Source: Actinomycetota bacterium
GTDB taxonomy: Bacteria; Actinomycetota; Acidimicrobiia; Acidimicrobiales; MedAcidi-G1
Assembly: GCA_014381745.1 (NCBI GenBank)
Contig: JACNLA010000022.1
Span: 1 to 64,000, forward strand
DNA length: 64,000 nt
Direction: 5' to 3'
How positions within the stretch are numbered: position 1 is the first letter of the stretch; every line of letters starts with the position of its first letter. Shown one piece after another: positions 46,234 to 55,667 of the stretch. Under the pieces are notes generated by a model, which worked only from the letters and a program-made list of their open reading frames with translations, had not been told where the DNA came from and did not search any database. Both the position numbers and the translations under genes were made by a program.

Positions 46234-47550
46234 GTGACCTCAAGACAGCCGTTGGACACGACCGGCCTCGAGGGGGAGGCAAAGGTCCGACTGCAAGGTG
46301 AACGTCTCCATGCGCTGGTTGAGAGGTTGTCCAACTGTGACAACCCCTTCTGGTCTGAGCGCCTCGCCGGCGTTGATCCGAGGGCGATCACCTCGGTCGA
46401 TGACCTGGCCTCTCTGCCATACACCGTCAAGGCGGACCTCCGCGACACCTACCCCCTGGGCATGGTCACCACGAAGATGTCCGGCACCACGAGGCTCCAC
46501 GCCAGCTCCGGCACGAGCGGCAAGCCGACAATCGTCGTCTATACGCCCGGCGATATCGCAATCTGGGCCGAGGTCAACGCCCGGGCACTCGCCTTGGCTG
46601 GAGCAGGGCCCGATGACATCCTCCACAACGGGTACGGGTACGGGCTGTTCACGGGTGGCCTGGGACTCCACAACGGTGGTGAACGCCTTGGATGCACCGT
46701 TGTTCCGGTGTCGGGTGGCAACACGGCCCTCCAACTCCGACTGCTCGAGGACCTCGGCAGCCGTGTCATGTCGGCCACGCCCTCGTTCGCTCTGCTGCTC
46801 GCCGAGCGTGCCCGCCAACAGGGAGTGCTGGACCGCCTCAAAGTTGAGATCGGCATTCTGGGTGCAGAGCCCTGGTCCGAGGGGATGCGCAGCCGCATTG
46901 AAGCCGCATGGGGCCACGGCTTCCAGGCACTGGACATCTACGGCCTCTCCGAGGTGATCGGGCCCGGAGTGGCAATGGAGGCACCCGACGACCTCGGCGC
47001 ATTGAATGTGTTCGACGACCACTTCCTTCCGGAAATCGTCGATCCGGCATCGGGGACCGTGGTTGCCGATGGCGAATGGGGTGAGCTGGTTCTCACAACA
47101 CTCACAAAGGAGGCGATGCCCGTCGTCAGGTACCGCACGGGCGACATCACCCGGATTCTGCCTGGTAGCGGAATCGAGGGTCGAAACTGGACCCGCATAG
47201 CACGCCTCACGGGACGGGTCGATGACATGATCATCATTCGCGGGATCAACGTCTATCCGCGGGAAATAGAAACCGTCCTCATGGAAGACCCCGACATCGG
47301 AACCAACTACGCCATCGTTGTCGATCGCCGGGACCTGATGGCCGAGCTGAGGGTAAGAGCAGAACTCACCGCCGAGGCCGCCGGCCGGACAGAGGACTCC
47401 TCGGCTCGACTCAAAAAAGTCCTCCTGGATCGCCTCCGTATCCGAGTAGGCGTCGAGTTGGTTCCCGCTGGTTCAATGTTCAGGACCGAAGCGGGCAAGG
47501 TCCAGAGGGTCTTTGAACAGACGGACGAAACGGACCCTCTGGTTCGCTGA
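46234..47550 (+). CDS. paaK: Phenylacetate-CoA ligase
   Basis: A 438-residue adenylate-forming ligase activating phenylacetate to its CoA thioester. The P-loop HASSGTSGKPT lies at about residue 90, the A5-like LDIYGLSEVIGPG segment near 235, and the hinge/C-terminal RGINVYPREIE motif near 338. GTG start 39 bp after the racemase-family gene. It supplies the substrate for PaaABC. It is the last gene of the operon, ending 15 bp before the convergent kinase gene. Confidence 0.95.
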   Translation: MTSRQPLDTTGLEGEAKVRLQGERLHALVERLSNCDNPFWSERLAGVDPRAITSVDDLASLPYTVKADLRDTYPLGMVTTKMSGTTRLHASSGTSGKPTIVVYTPGDIAIWAEVNARALALAGAGPDDILHNGYGYGLFTGGLGLHNGGERLGCTVVPVSGGNTALQLRLLEDLGSRVMSATPSFALLLAERARQQGVLDRLKVEIGILGAEPWSEGMRSRIEAAWGHGFQALDIYGLSEVIGPGVAMEAPDDLGALNVFDDHFLPEIVDPASGTVVADGEWGELVLTTLTKEAMPVVRYRTGDITRILPGSGIEGRNWTRIARLTGRVDDMIIIRGINVYPREIETVLMEDPDIGTNYAIVVDRRDLMAELRVRAELTAEAAGRTEDSSARLKKVLLDRLRIRVGVELVPAGSMFRTEAGKVQRVFEQTDETDPLVR

Positions 47551-47565
47551 CCCACACCGCCGTAG

Positions 47566-48960
47566 TCAGGACCTCGCTCGGCTCACCGCCTCAGCCCAGC
47601 GACCCCTGTCGCCTGGCCGAACAGGATGGACCATCTCTGCCGGTTGCCAGCCGGCCATGGCATCAGCCGGATCGGTCGCAGAACCGGTTCCGACCCGAAC
47701 CAGCGCCGCAGCCCCGAGAGCGGTCGCTTCGACCGCGTCGGACCGCTCCACCACCACCCCCGTGGCGTCGGCGAGGGCCTGTACGAACGTTGGGTTGGTG
47801 CTCATCCCCCCGTCCAGGCGTAGAGACCCGGGGGATGTACCAGATGCGGCCGCTACCGCCTCGACCGCATCTGCACAGCAGTTCGCCACGCCCTCCAGCA
47901 CGGCCCGACAGATCTCAGCCCGTCCGGTACCCCTTGTAACACCCAGCAGCGTTCCACGTGCTCCGTCATCCCATGTCGGTGTGCCCAGGCCCGACAGGGC
48001 CGGTACAAACACGACGCCTCCAGACTCCTCGCACTCGGATGCCAGGCTGTGGGTCGACTCCACGTCAGGCACCACGCCGAGGTCGACCAACCATGCAGCC
48101 GCGGCACCGGCACTCAACACCGCACCCTCGAGCATCCAGGCAACGCCATCATCTGTTGCCCATGCCGGCATCGCGTAACAACCTTCGACACCCGTCACGG
48201 CAATGCCACCGGTACACATGTCGACCATCGCTCCTGTTCCGGCAGTCACCTTCACCTGGCCGGCCGAGACGCACCCCAACCCGATGAGCGATGCCTGCTG
48301 ATCGCCAACCACGGCTGCAATGGGAGGAGAACCGGGCAGTACGGATGCAGCACCGACGACACCTGCCGACCCGACGACCTCGGGCAGGGAGGTAACCGCA
48401 ATCGACAATCGGTCCAGGAGTGCCTCGTCCCATGAACCGTCGGAACCCAGCAGCCCTGTCGCCGCTGCGCTGGTCAGATCCGTCACGTGGACGTCACCAC
48501 CCGACAGGACCCACGCCAGCCAGGAGTCGACCGTCCCCAGGCAGATGTCACCCCCGCTCCCGGTCCGAGCCGCTTTCATCAACCACTCGAACTTCGTCGC
48601 CGACTGGTTGGGCACCACGAAGACACCCTCTGCCCGCAACTCGCCACACCGAGTAGTTGTACGGAGATCCTGCCAGCCGATGCCCGCACCAGCCGGCTCG
48701 CCGGTGGTGCGGTCCCATGCGACTGCTGACGAGCGTTGGGAGGCGATACCCACGCCAACCACGGGGCCATGGCTGGCGAGAGCATCGGTTGCCAGACCCA
48801 CCACGGCATTCGCCACTTCTGACGGGTCGAACTCGACGAAGCCTGGTTCGGGGCTGGCGGGTGGAAGGCTCAGCCTCTCCTCGCCGACCGGGCGACCATC
48901 GGCATCAACGATCAGCGCACGGATGCTGCTCGTTCCCGCATCAATGGCCAAGACGGTCAC
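47566..48960 (-). CDS. FGGY carbohydrate kinase, probably glycerol kinase
   Basis: A 464-residue two-domain FGGY kinase with N-terminal AIDAGTSSIRA and the C-terminal phosphate loop LDGGMSTNPTFVQALAD. The QRSSAVAWDRTTGEP segment and its operon partners (GlpD and an AGPS-like oxidase) favour glycerol, giving glycerol 3-phosphate for GlpD. It is shorter than typical GlpK of about 500 residues, and xylulose or another polyol cannot be excluded. GTG start overlaps the oxidase stop by 4 bp. Confidence 0.85.
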   Translation of the reverse strand: MTVLAIDAGTSSIRALIVDADGRPVGEERLSLPPASPEPGFVEFDPSEVANAVVGLATDALASHGPVVGVGIASQRSSAVAWDRTTGEPAGAGIGWQDLRTTTRCGELRAEGVFVVPNQSATKFEWLMKAARTGSGGDICLGTVDSWLAWVLSGGDVHVTDLTSAAATGLLGSDGSWDEALLDRLSIAVTSLPEVVGSAGVVGAASVLPGSPPIAAVVGDQQASLIGLGCVSAGQVKVTAGTGAMVDMCTGGIAVTGVEGCYAMPAWATDDGVAWMLEGAVLSAGAAAAWLVDLGVVPDVESTHSLASECEESGGVVFVPALSGLGTPTWDDGARGTLLGVTRGTGRAEICRAVLEGVANCCADAVEAVAAASGTSPGSLRLDGGMSTNPTFVQALADATGVVVERSDAVEATALGAAALVRVGTGSATDPADAMAGWQPAEMVHPVRPGDRGRWAEAVSRARS

Positions 48961-50456
48961 GGCCAGGCGACCTCGCCGTATCGGTCGGGCAGCCCCATCT
49001 TGCCCGGGTTCAGGATTCCCTGCGGATCCAGGGCCTCCTTCAACGCGACCATCACCTCGAACGCCGGCCCGAGAGCCTCAGCCATGAACCTGGCCCGATT
49101 GAGGCCCACCCCGTGGTGGTGGCTGAGCGAGGCACCGGCATCCAGCGCTGCTCGGGCGGCAACATTCCAGGCAGCCACATACCAGGCCTCACGTTCAGAA
49201 GCATTCTCTGGTCGAGAGGCAAACGTGAAATAGAGGCATGCACCATCGGAGTACGCATGAGACTGGTGGGCCGACACAACCCTCACGCCGTCCATGGCGC
49301 CAACGGCCGCCAAGACCGCCCGGTAGCAGGCATCCAGGTTGCTCCAGGAGATCGTGACCTCCATCGTGTCAAACACAAACCCCTTCTTCGTGATGGCCGC
49401 CAGACCCGCTACATCGTTGCGATCCTCCCACCAGTGCTCCACCAACTCTGGGTCAAGTTGCTCGGCCGCCGAGCACTCCTCGGCCACCACGGCCATGTCA
49501 GCCTCGACCAGGTGAGCGTCACCCACATCCAGAACCAGGAGAACGTGGGCGTCTCCGGTATCGAAGCGGGGTGCTGCCTCAGTGGCGTCATACACCCGCA
49601 ACGCGGCTGGCGTGGCTCCCGTCTGCATGATCCGCCTGCACGCATCGTTGGCAGCACCGAAGCTCTCGAACCCGAACGCCAACGTCGTCCGTGCATTCGG
49701 TTGATGATGTAGTCGCAGCCAGGCCCTCGTGATGATTCCGAGGGTTCCCTCTGAACCCACGAACACCTGGGTCAGATCCGGTCCTGCCGCTGCACGGGCA
49801 TGACCACCAGTTGTGATGACACGGCCATCGGCAAGCACGACCTCCAACCCGATAACCAGATCCTCGACCTTGCCGTAGCGGTTCGACAGCTGGCCGGCAC
49901 CCCGACACGCCAACCAGCCGCCGACGGTCGACAACGAAATGGACTGCGGCCAGTGGCCGACCGTGAGCCCCCGCTCGGCCAGGTCGTCCTCCAGGGCGTC
50001 GCCGAAGGTGCCGGCCGCAACCTCTACGACCATCGAGTCCGCATCCACCGTCAGGATCCCCGACAGCGCAGTCAAATCAAGAACTATTCCACCGTGTACC
50101 GGCACGCTGGACCCCAGCACACCCGATCTGCCGCCGGCCGCGGTGACCGGAACGCCATGCTCGGCACATGCCACGATGACGGCCACCACCTCGGCGGTCG
50201 ATGTCGGTCTGACCACTGCATCCGCAATCGCCGGTGCCAAACCGTCAAGAGCCCAAATCTGCGCCAACGGCCACCAGTCCCGGCTCGCCTCAGCCCGCTC
50301 GTCAACAGAGGTGAGAACCTCTACTCCCCGACCCTTGAGTTCGTTGAGAAGTTCTGGTGGAACCTCCACCCGGGTGGCATCCAGCCTGACCTCCAGATCG
50401 ACAGGTTCGACGCCCCAGTCAATTGGGGGCGTTGGAACAGTCTCGTATGAGGTCAT
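48957..50456 (-). CDS. FAD-linked oxidase, alkyl-DHAP synthase (AGPS)-like
   Basis: A 499-residue flavoprotein of the VAO/PCMH family. The FAD-binding region shows VVRPTSTAEVVAVI, AAGGRSG and the GGWLACRGAGQLSNRYG segment, and the C-terminus has the AGPS-like SHHHGVGLNR. Family members include ether-lipid alkyl-DHAP synthase and mycobacterial Rv2251, which lies near glpD1. I start at the ATG at 50456 with a GGAGGAAGC site rather than the GTG at 50480. It is between GlpD and the kinase, so DHAP or glycerol 3-phosphate derivatives are likely substrates (inference). Confidence 0.85.
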   Translation of the reverse strand: MTSYETVPTPPIDWGVEPVDLEVRLDATRVEVPPELLNELKGRGVEVLTSVDERAEASRDWWPLAQIWALDGLAPAIADAVVRPTSTAEVVAVIVACAEHGVPVTAAGGRSGVLGSSVPVHGGIVLDLTALSGILTVDADSMVVEVAAGTFGDALEDDLAERGLTVGHWPQSISLSTVGGWLACRGAGQLSNRYGKVEDLVIGLEVVLADGRVITTGGHARAAAGPDLTQVFVGSEGTLGIITRAWLRLHHQPNARTTLAFGFESFGAANDACRRIMQTGATPAALRVYDATEAAPRFDTGDAHVLLVLDVGDAHLVEADMAVVAEECSAAEQLDPELVEHWWEDRNDVAGLAAITKKGFVFDTMEVTISWSNLDACYRAVLAAVGAMDGVRVVSAHQSHAYSDGACLYFTFASRPENASEREAWYVAAWNVAARAALDAGASLSHHHGVGLNRARFMAEALGPAFEVMVALKEALDPQGILNPGKMGLPDRYGEVAWP

Positions 50457-50469
50457 CGCTTCCTCCATG

Positions 50470-52107
50470 TCAGAAACCACTTTGGGCTTCGTCTTCGGCC
50501 ATTACCAGAGCCTCAAAAGTCTCTACCTCGGACCGGCGACGCTCCGGGCTCCAACCTGCCTCGAGACCCATCAACTCGGCTACCGCATCGACTGCCAGGA
50601 GCGTCGCGTCGCGGTCCTCGATTCGGGCCCTCGTCCGCCTGGACAACACGTCGTCAAGCGTCTGTGCCATCTCGCACCTGACCGCGTAGACCGCCTCGGC
50701 ACGAGAGTACGGCAGCCCGGTTACGAGCGGCTCGGCAAGGAGTGGGTCCTCGGCAATGAGGGCACCAACCTCACGGGCCTCAAATCCGTAGCGACCCACC
50801 AGATGCGGTTCAGGCTCCCCGGTCGACCCGGTTGCACCTGCTGGGACGGCACCACGAAGGCGCAGCCGCCGCGTCCGGCAACGTCTCGACTCGCCTCGAA
50901 ACTCCAGCACGGCGTCAACCGTGTCTGCCGCCATCCGGCGGTAGGTGGTCAACTTCCCGCCGGTCACGGTCACCACGCCGGTTCCGTCCCCCTCCACAAC
51001 GTGCCTCCGGGAGAGGTCAGCCGTACGGCCCGCGTCGGTGGGCGTCACCAGCGGCCTCAGGCCCGCCCATGTCCCGGTCACGTCGTCGACGGTGAGGTCG
51101 GCATCGGTCATGGCGTTGACGGCATCCAGCAGGTACTTGACATCGTCCGCATCGCAGAGCGGTTCATCCAGGGAGCCGTCGTGGTCGGTGTCGGTGGTTC
51201 CTATGTAGGTGTGCCCATCACGCCACGGCAGGACAAACACGCTCCGCCTGTCACCCCTGACAGGCAACAGGACAGCCAGATCAACCTCGAGGCGATCACG
51301 CGGTACGGTCACGTGCACACCCTTGGCTGGCCGCATCTCCAGATCGCTCTCGACCCCGGCGATTGACTGCACATCAGCCGCCCATACGCCACAGGCGTTC
51401 ACCACGGCAGCACATGTCACCCGAATCTGGCGACCATCGGCCTCCACGGTCGCGCCAACAACCCTGCCGTCCCGACGATCCACCCCGGTAAGTGCCGCAT
51501 AGGTGGCAACCACCGCACCATGATCCAGAGCCGCTGTCCGAGCGATGGCCAGGGTCAACCTGGCATCGTCGGCCCATGCATCAAAGTAGAGATACCCCGA
51601 TGCGATCTGATCACCTTTCAGGCTCGGCAGGTGGTCGATGACCCTGCCGGCATTCAACTTCCGATGCCGGCGGCCGATCCGGAGACCTCCGGTCAGGTCG
51701 TACTGCCACATGGCCAGCCCCAGGCCGAAGGCAATGCGCCGATCGACAACGCCGCCCTTCTTCAGGATCGGGATCACAAACGGCAGAACGGACACCAGGT
51801 GTGGGGCGTTACGAAGCAAACGGTGTCTCTCAGCCAGTGCCTGATAGACCAGCCCGAACTCACCGTGTTGAAGGTACCGCAACCCGCCGTGGACCATCTT
51901 TGAGGACCGCGATGACGTTCCCGCCGCAAGGTCGCCCTTGTCCACAAGCGCTACGGACAGACCACGCGATGCGGCGTCCAGAGCCACGCCGACACCGGTA
52001 ACGCCACCACCCACGACCAGGACGTCGAACTCCTCGGCTGCCAGACGCTCCAGAGAGTCCTCTCGCCTGAAGGTCGACCTCAAGGATCCGGGGCCGCTAT
52101 TCGCCAC
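50470..52107 (-). CDS. glpD: Glycerol-3-phosphate dehydrogenase (quinone)
   Basis: A membrane-associated flavoprotein oxidising glycerol 3-phosphate to DHAP and feeding electrons to the quinone pool. The dinucleotide motif VVGGGVTGVGVALDAASRG, the SSRSSKMVHGGLRYLQHGEFG segment and GTWAGLRPL are diagnostic. The open frame extends 45 codons further upstream, but that part lies within the MscS gene and looks unlike protein; I chose GTG at 52107, overlapping the MscS stop by 11 bp. The exact start is uncertain. About 545 residues, normal for the family. Confidence 0.93.
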   Translation of the reverse strand: MANSGPGSLRSTFRREDSLERLAAEEFDVLVVGGGVTGVGVALDAASRGLSVALVDKGDLAAGTSSRSSKMVHGGLRYLQHGEFGLVYQALAERHRLLRNAPHLVSVLPFVIPILKKGGVVDRRIAFGLGLAMWQYDLTGGLRIGRRHRKLNAGRVIDHLPSLKGDQIASGYLYFDAWADDARLTLAIARTAALDHGAVVATYAALTGVDRRDGRVVGATVEADGRQIRVTCAAVVNACGVWAADVQSIAGVESDLEMRPAKGVHVTVPRDRLEVDLAVLLPVRGDRRSVFVLPWRDGHTYIGTTDTDHDGSLDEPLCDADDVKYLLDAVNAMTDADLTVDDVTGTWAGLRPLVTPTDAGRTADLSRRHVVEGDGTGVVTVTGGKLTTYRRMAADTVDAVLEFRGESRRCRTRRLRLRGAVPAGATGSTGEPEPHLVGRYGFEAREVGALIAEDPLLAEPLVTGLPYSRAEAVYAVRCEMAQTLDDVLSRRTRARIEDRDATLLAVDAVAELMGLEAGWSPERRRSEVETFEALVMAEDEAQSGF

Positions 52108-53203
52108 CGTCGCTACCCGGTCGACCACCGAGCAGGTCGGAACGGATCTCGACTGTGGGACCGGTCGCGCCGGCATCTTCCTGGTCCTGTCTGATCCACA
52201 CGGTTCGCTGTGGAAACGGAATCTCAATGCCGTTCTCGTCAAAGGCCCTCTTGAGGCGGGCCCGTAGCAGTCGGCCGGTTGCCCACTGCTCGCCTGGCTC
52301 GGTCTTTACTGCCAACCTGATGGAGATCGCGTCGGCACCGAAGCTCTGAACACCCCAGATCTCGGGCTCTTCAAGGATCGTGGTCGTCTCACGCTTCTCC
52401 CGCCAGACCTCGTCCGCCACGTCCTTGATGACGCTGGCCGCAAGGTCAATATCGGTGTCGTAGGCCACGTCAACGTCCAAAACAGTTCGAGCCCACAGTT
52501 GTGACGAGTTGCCGACCCGGCGGATCTCGCCGTTGGGAATCACCCAGACGACCCCCTCGACGTCCCGCAGGACCGTGGTGCGCAGGCTGACCCGCTCGAC
52601 GGTGCCCGACGCGGCTCCGACGTCGACGTAGTCGCCCACCCCGTACTGGTCCTCGATCACGATGAAGATCCCGGCGATGAAGTCAGCCACCAGCGACTGT
52701 GCGCCAAAACCAATCGCCAGACCGACAATTCCCGCACCAGCAATTAGTGGCGCCAGGTCGAAACCGATCTCCCCGAGGGCCAGCATCATGGCCATGAGAT
52801 AGACAACCGCCCCGGTGATACTTCGCAGCACGGCTCCCAGCGTGAGTGCCCGCTGGCGTGACCGTTCAGCCTGCTCGTGGATCCTCCGCAGCCTGCCCCT
52901 GGCCCGCCGGCCCAGCCGGGCGACCATTGCATCAGACTCCGCCTCGTCCTCCTCCGCCGTCCGGGAGGCGACAAGACGTTCGACCATGCGATCAATTGTT
53001 CGCTTGACCAGCCTGTTCACAATTACAGCACCCACCACGATGATGCCGATCTTGAGCGGACGCTCCACGAACCATGCCGCAATTTCAGAAGCCGCCCCAC
53101 TACCCGTAGCGTCCCAGACGGCTTCACAGATGAATCCCGGGCTGTCGCCACAGGCGTCGGACAAACCCGAAGAAGCCACCTGAGCCAGCAGTTCGATTGC
53201 CAT
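52097..53203 (-). CDS. Small-conductance mechanosensitive channel (MscS family)
   Basis: A 368-residue MscS channel that opens on membrane stretch to release solutes. A first hydrophobic segment (about 43-62) precedes a charged helical stretch; the pore helix region is rich in Ala/Gly (LIAGAGIVGLAIGFGAQSLV), followed by the beta domain YVDVGAASGTVERVSLRTT and IPNGEI. ATG at 53203 has a GGAGGT site and is preferred to the upstream frame start at 53239. It precedes glpD on the same strand with a short overlap. Confidence 0.93.
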   Translation of the reverse strand: MAIELLAQVASSGLSDACGDSPGFICEAVWDATGSGAASEIAAWFVERPLKIGIIVVGAVIVNRLVKRTIDRMVERLVASRTAEEDEAESDAMVARLGRRARGRLRRIHEQAERSRQRALTLGAVLRSITGAVVYLMAMMLALGEIGFDLAPLIAGAGIVGLAIGFGAQSLVADFIAGIFIVIEDQYGVGDYVDVGAASGTVERVSLRTTVLRDVEGVVWVIPNGEIRRVGNSSQLWARTVLDVDVAYDTDIDLAASVIKDVADEVWREKRETTTILEEPEIWGVQSFGADAISIRLAVKTEPGEQWATGRLLRARLKRAFDENGIEIPFPQRTVWIRQDQEDAGATGPTVEIRSDLLGGRPGSDGGE

Positions 53204-53298
53204 CACCGTCACCTCCAAGCCGGGACGGTATCCCAGCAACCGGTCATCGGCTCATCCCGGCACAACACGGCGACCAGGACGGATTCCTCCCGCAGGAC

Positions 53299-53517
53299 TC
53301 AGGCCATCAGGGTCATCAACGCCCAGACCGACACGGCCGAACCCAACAGGATGTAGATGAGGCTCCGCCAGAGCGGAGGCTTTACAAGGTCCGGTGGTGC
53401 CTGACCGCCAGGATCCCGGTCGGCCGGCGGCCTGATGAGTGCGGCCAGGTTGCCTACGGCCATCGCACCACCAAGCGCCAACAGGAGCCATGCCAAAAGG
53501 TCCTCGCCCAGGAACAC
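53299..53517 (-). CDS. Small membrane protein
   Basis: A 72-residue protein with two predicted membrane helices (about 8-28 and 50-70) flanking a short Pro/Asp-rich loop. GTG start 8 bp after the dnaB stop and on the same strand, so likely translated with dnaB. No family assigned. A competing reading frame over the same bases lacks protein-like composition. Confidence 0.65.
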   Translation of the reverse strand: MFLGEDLLAWLLLALGGAMAVGNLAALIRPPADRDPGGQAPPDLVKPPLWRSLIYILLGSAVSVWALMTLMA

Positions 53518-53525
53518 CGGCCGGC

Positions 53526-55052
53526 TCAGCCCAACCGGGCCATGTTGGCGAAACGCGTGTAGTGGGGAAGGAACGCCAACCGGACGGTTCCCGTCGGACC
53601 ATTGCGATGCTTGGCAACGATTACCTCGGCAGTGCCCATGTCGGGGCTCTCCGGGTTGTAGACCTCATCTCGGTAGATGAATATCACGACGTCGGCGTCC
53701 TGTTCGATGGATCCGGATTCCCGCAGGTCGGCGAGCATCGGCCGCTTGTCCTGTCTGGCCTCCAGCCCACGGGAGAGCTGTGACAGGCCGACCACTGGAG
53801 TTTCCAGTTCCCTGGCCAGGATCTTGAGACCTCGGCTGATCTCGGACACCTCAATCTGGCGGCTCTCGGCGGTGGACCGACCCGTCATCAGCTGGATGTA
53901 GTCGACGACGATGACACCCAACTTGCCCACCCGGCTCTTGAGCCGACGAGCCTTGGCCCTGATCTCCATGACCGAGATGTTCGGGTTGTCATCGATCCAG
54001 ATCGGCGCCTCGGCCAACTTGCCGATGCCGTGGTTGATCCTCGACCAGTCGTCATGGGTCAACTGGCCGTTCCTGATGTGTTTGGAGTCCACGCGGGCCT
54101 CAGAGCACAGGATCCGCTGACTCAACTCGAGCTGGCTCATCTCTAGCGAAAAGAGCAGCACGGGAAGGTCGGACTCGACGCCGATGTGTGCCGCCAGGCC
54201 GAGGGCAAACGAGGTCTTTCCCATGGCCGGTCGACCACCCACGATCACAAGCGAGTTCTCCTGAAGACCGGAGAGCAGGTCGTCGAGGTCCTTGTACCCG
54301 GTTTCGGTTCCGGTGATGTTGTCGCCCTGTTCGAAGAGAATCTCCAGTCGATCCAGGTTGGAGTCGAGCAGCTCTCGAATGACTGCCATTGAGTCGGTCA
54401 CCCGACCCTGCCCCACCTGGAACACGAGGCTCTCGGCCTCGTCGACGGCCTTGATGACGTCGTCGGGACGGCTGTAGCCGATCTCGGCGATCTCGTTGGC
54501 CGCCCCGATCAGGCCCCGAAGGGTTGCGTGTTCGTGGATGATTCGGGCGTACTTGGATGCACTGGACGTGGCCGGTGTAGCCGCCTGAAGTTCCAACAAG
54601 AGCCCGGTACCGCCCAGGCTCGCCAAGAGATCGGCCCGGCTCAGCGCCTCGGCGACCGTGACCGGATCAACTGGCTCACCAGCCGAGTAGAGACCACAGA
54701 TGGCATCGAACACGTGGGCGTGGGAGGGCTTGTAGAAGTGTTCCGCTGACACGACCTCGAGAGCATCGGCGATGGCGTCGCGCGATAGGAGCATCGCTCC
54801 CAGAAGGGAGGCCTCGGCCTCGATGTTCTGTGGCGGCACGCGAATGGATGGCCGCCGGCCTCCACCCGAACTGGTCTGGCGCCTCGACTGCGTGGTCGGG
54901 GCGTAACCGGGCATCGGACCATCGGACCCGTCAAGGTCATCTGGTGGTTCGGCGGGAAGCGGCGGAGAATCAGAACCCGGTGCCGGTGGTTGGTCTGCGT
55001 GTGGGCCTCTCAAGCCGCCTACGTCAGCGGCTTCATCGTCGGGCGCGCTCAC
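53526..55052 (-). CDS. dnaB: Replicative DNA helicase DnaB
   Basis: A 508-residue hexameric helicase. A Pro/Asp-rich N-terminal extension of about 65 residues precedes the N-terminal domain (PPQNIEAEASLLGAMLLSRD). The RecA-like domain has Walker A GGRPAMGKTSFALG, Walker B-like LGVIVVDYIQLM and SQLSRGLEARQDKRP. No intein is present: the core is uninterrupted. GTG start. It follows the ribosomal-protein block after a 168-bp gap. Confidence 0.96.
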   Translation of the reverse strand: MSAPDDEAADVGGLRGPHADQPPAPGSDSPPLPAEPPDDLDGSDGPMPGYAPTTQSRRQTSSGGGRRPSIRVPPQNIEAEASLLGAMLLSRDAIADALEVVSAEHFYKPSHAHVFDAICGLYSAGEPVDPVTVAEALSRADLLASLGGTGLLLELQAATPATSSASKYARIIHEHATLRGLIGAANEIAEIGYSRPDDVIKAVDEAESLVFQVGQGRVTDSMAVIRELLDSNLDRLEILFEQGDNITGTETGYKDLDDLLSGLQENSLVIVGGRPAMGKTSFALGLAAHIGVESDLPVLLFSLEMSQLELSQRILCSEARVDSKHIRNGQLTHDDWSRINHGIGKLAEAPIWIDDNPNISVMEIRAKARRLKSRVGKLGVIVVDYIQLMTGRSTAESRQIEVSEISRGLKILARELETPVVGLSQLSRGLEARQDKRPMLADLRESGSIEQDADVVIFIYRDEVYNPESPDMGTAEVIVAKHRNGPTGTVRLAFLPHYTRFANMARLG

Positions 55053-55173
55053 CTTGAAGTCCCCATCTCATCGGCACACATGATGGTCAAGTCTGCCCGG
55101 GCAGCCCTGTGAGTTGCTAGTGGAAAACTGCTGAAAACCGTGGGAAAACCGGGTGGATCTCGGGGGATCATTC

Positions 55174-55182
55174 TGTGGATCA
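55174..55182. promoter_or_regulatory. Single DnaA-box-like 9-mer upstream of dnaB
   Basis: TGTGGATCA (reverse complement TGATCCACA) matches the relaxed DnaA-box TT(A/T)TNCACA at all but position 2. It lies in the 168-bp gap between rplI and dnaB, which also holds several GTGGAAAA-like runs but no gene. One imperfect match can occur by chance. Confidence 0.25.
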
Positions 55183-55220
55183 TGGCCATCATCTGGGGAC
55201 AACGGCCGTGCCACATGAAG

Positions 55221-55667
55221 TCAGTCAGCCGCCTCTACCTCGACACCCACAGGCACCGCCACCTCAGGGTGGATCTGGACGGTGAACTCGTGCAGACCCA
55301 GGTCCTTCACCGTTTCGCCGAGCACATGGCTCCGGTCGATCTCGAACCCGGCCTGCGCAGCCAGGGCGTCTACGACCTCGGCCGATCCCACCGAACCGAA
55401 CAGGCGACCCTCGTCAGATGCCTTCGCCGAGATGTGCAACACCAGACCTGCTATCCGACCTGCGACGACCTCGGCATCGGCTCGCTCCGAAACCGACCTG
55501 AGCTCGCGCTTGCGCTGCATTGCCTCAGCCTGCGCGGCAATGCCGTCACCGGCCTCAACCGCCAAGCCATGCGGTACGAGGTAGTTCCGGGCGTAGCCAC
55601 GGGCCACCTCGACAATGTCGCCGGTACGACCGAGACCATCCACGTCGCTCCTCAAGAGGACCTTCAC
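55221..55667 (-). CDS. rplI: Ribosomal protein L9
   Basis: A 148-residue bL9. N-terminal [21 protein letters not shown] and [14 protein letters not shown] form the rRNA-binding domain; a long connecting helix and the C-terminal domain follow. Its start overlaps rpsR by 4 bp. Last gene of the rpsF-ssb-rpsR-rplI run. Confidence 0.97.
   Translation of the reverse strand: MKVLLRSDVDGLGRTGDIVEVARGYARNYLVPHGLAVEAGDGIAAQAEAMQRKRELRSVSERADAEVVAGRIAGLVLHISAKASDEGRLFGSVGSAEVVDALAAQAGFEIDRSHVLGETVKDLGLHEFTVQIHPEVAVPVGVEVEAAD

Noticed and set aside
50457-50480. GTG at 50480 as start of the AGPS-like oxidase
   Set aside because: The ATG at 50456 has a strong GGAGGAAGC ribosome site and avoids overlap with glpD.
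52108-52242. Upstream 45 codons of the GlpD frame
   Set aside because: They lie inside the MscS gene and are not protein-like; GlpD similarity starts after them.
53526-55052. An intein in DnaB
   Set aside because: The helicase core is of normal length and continuous through Walker A and B; the extra length is an N-terminal low-complexity extension.
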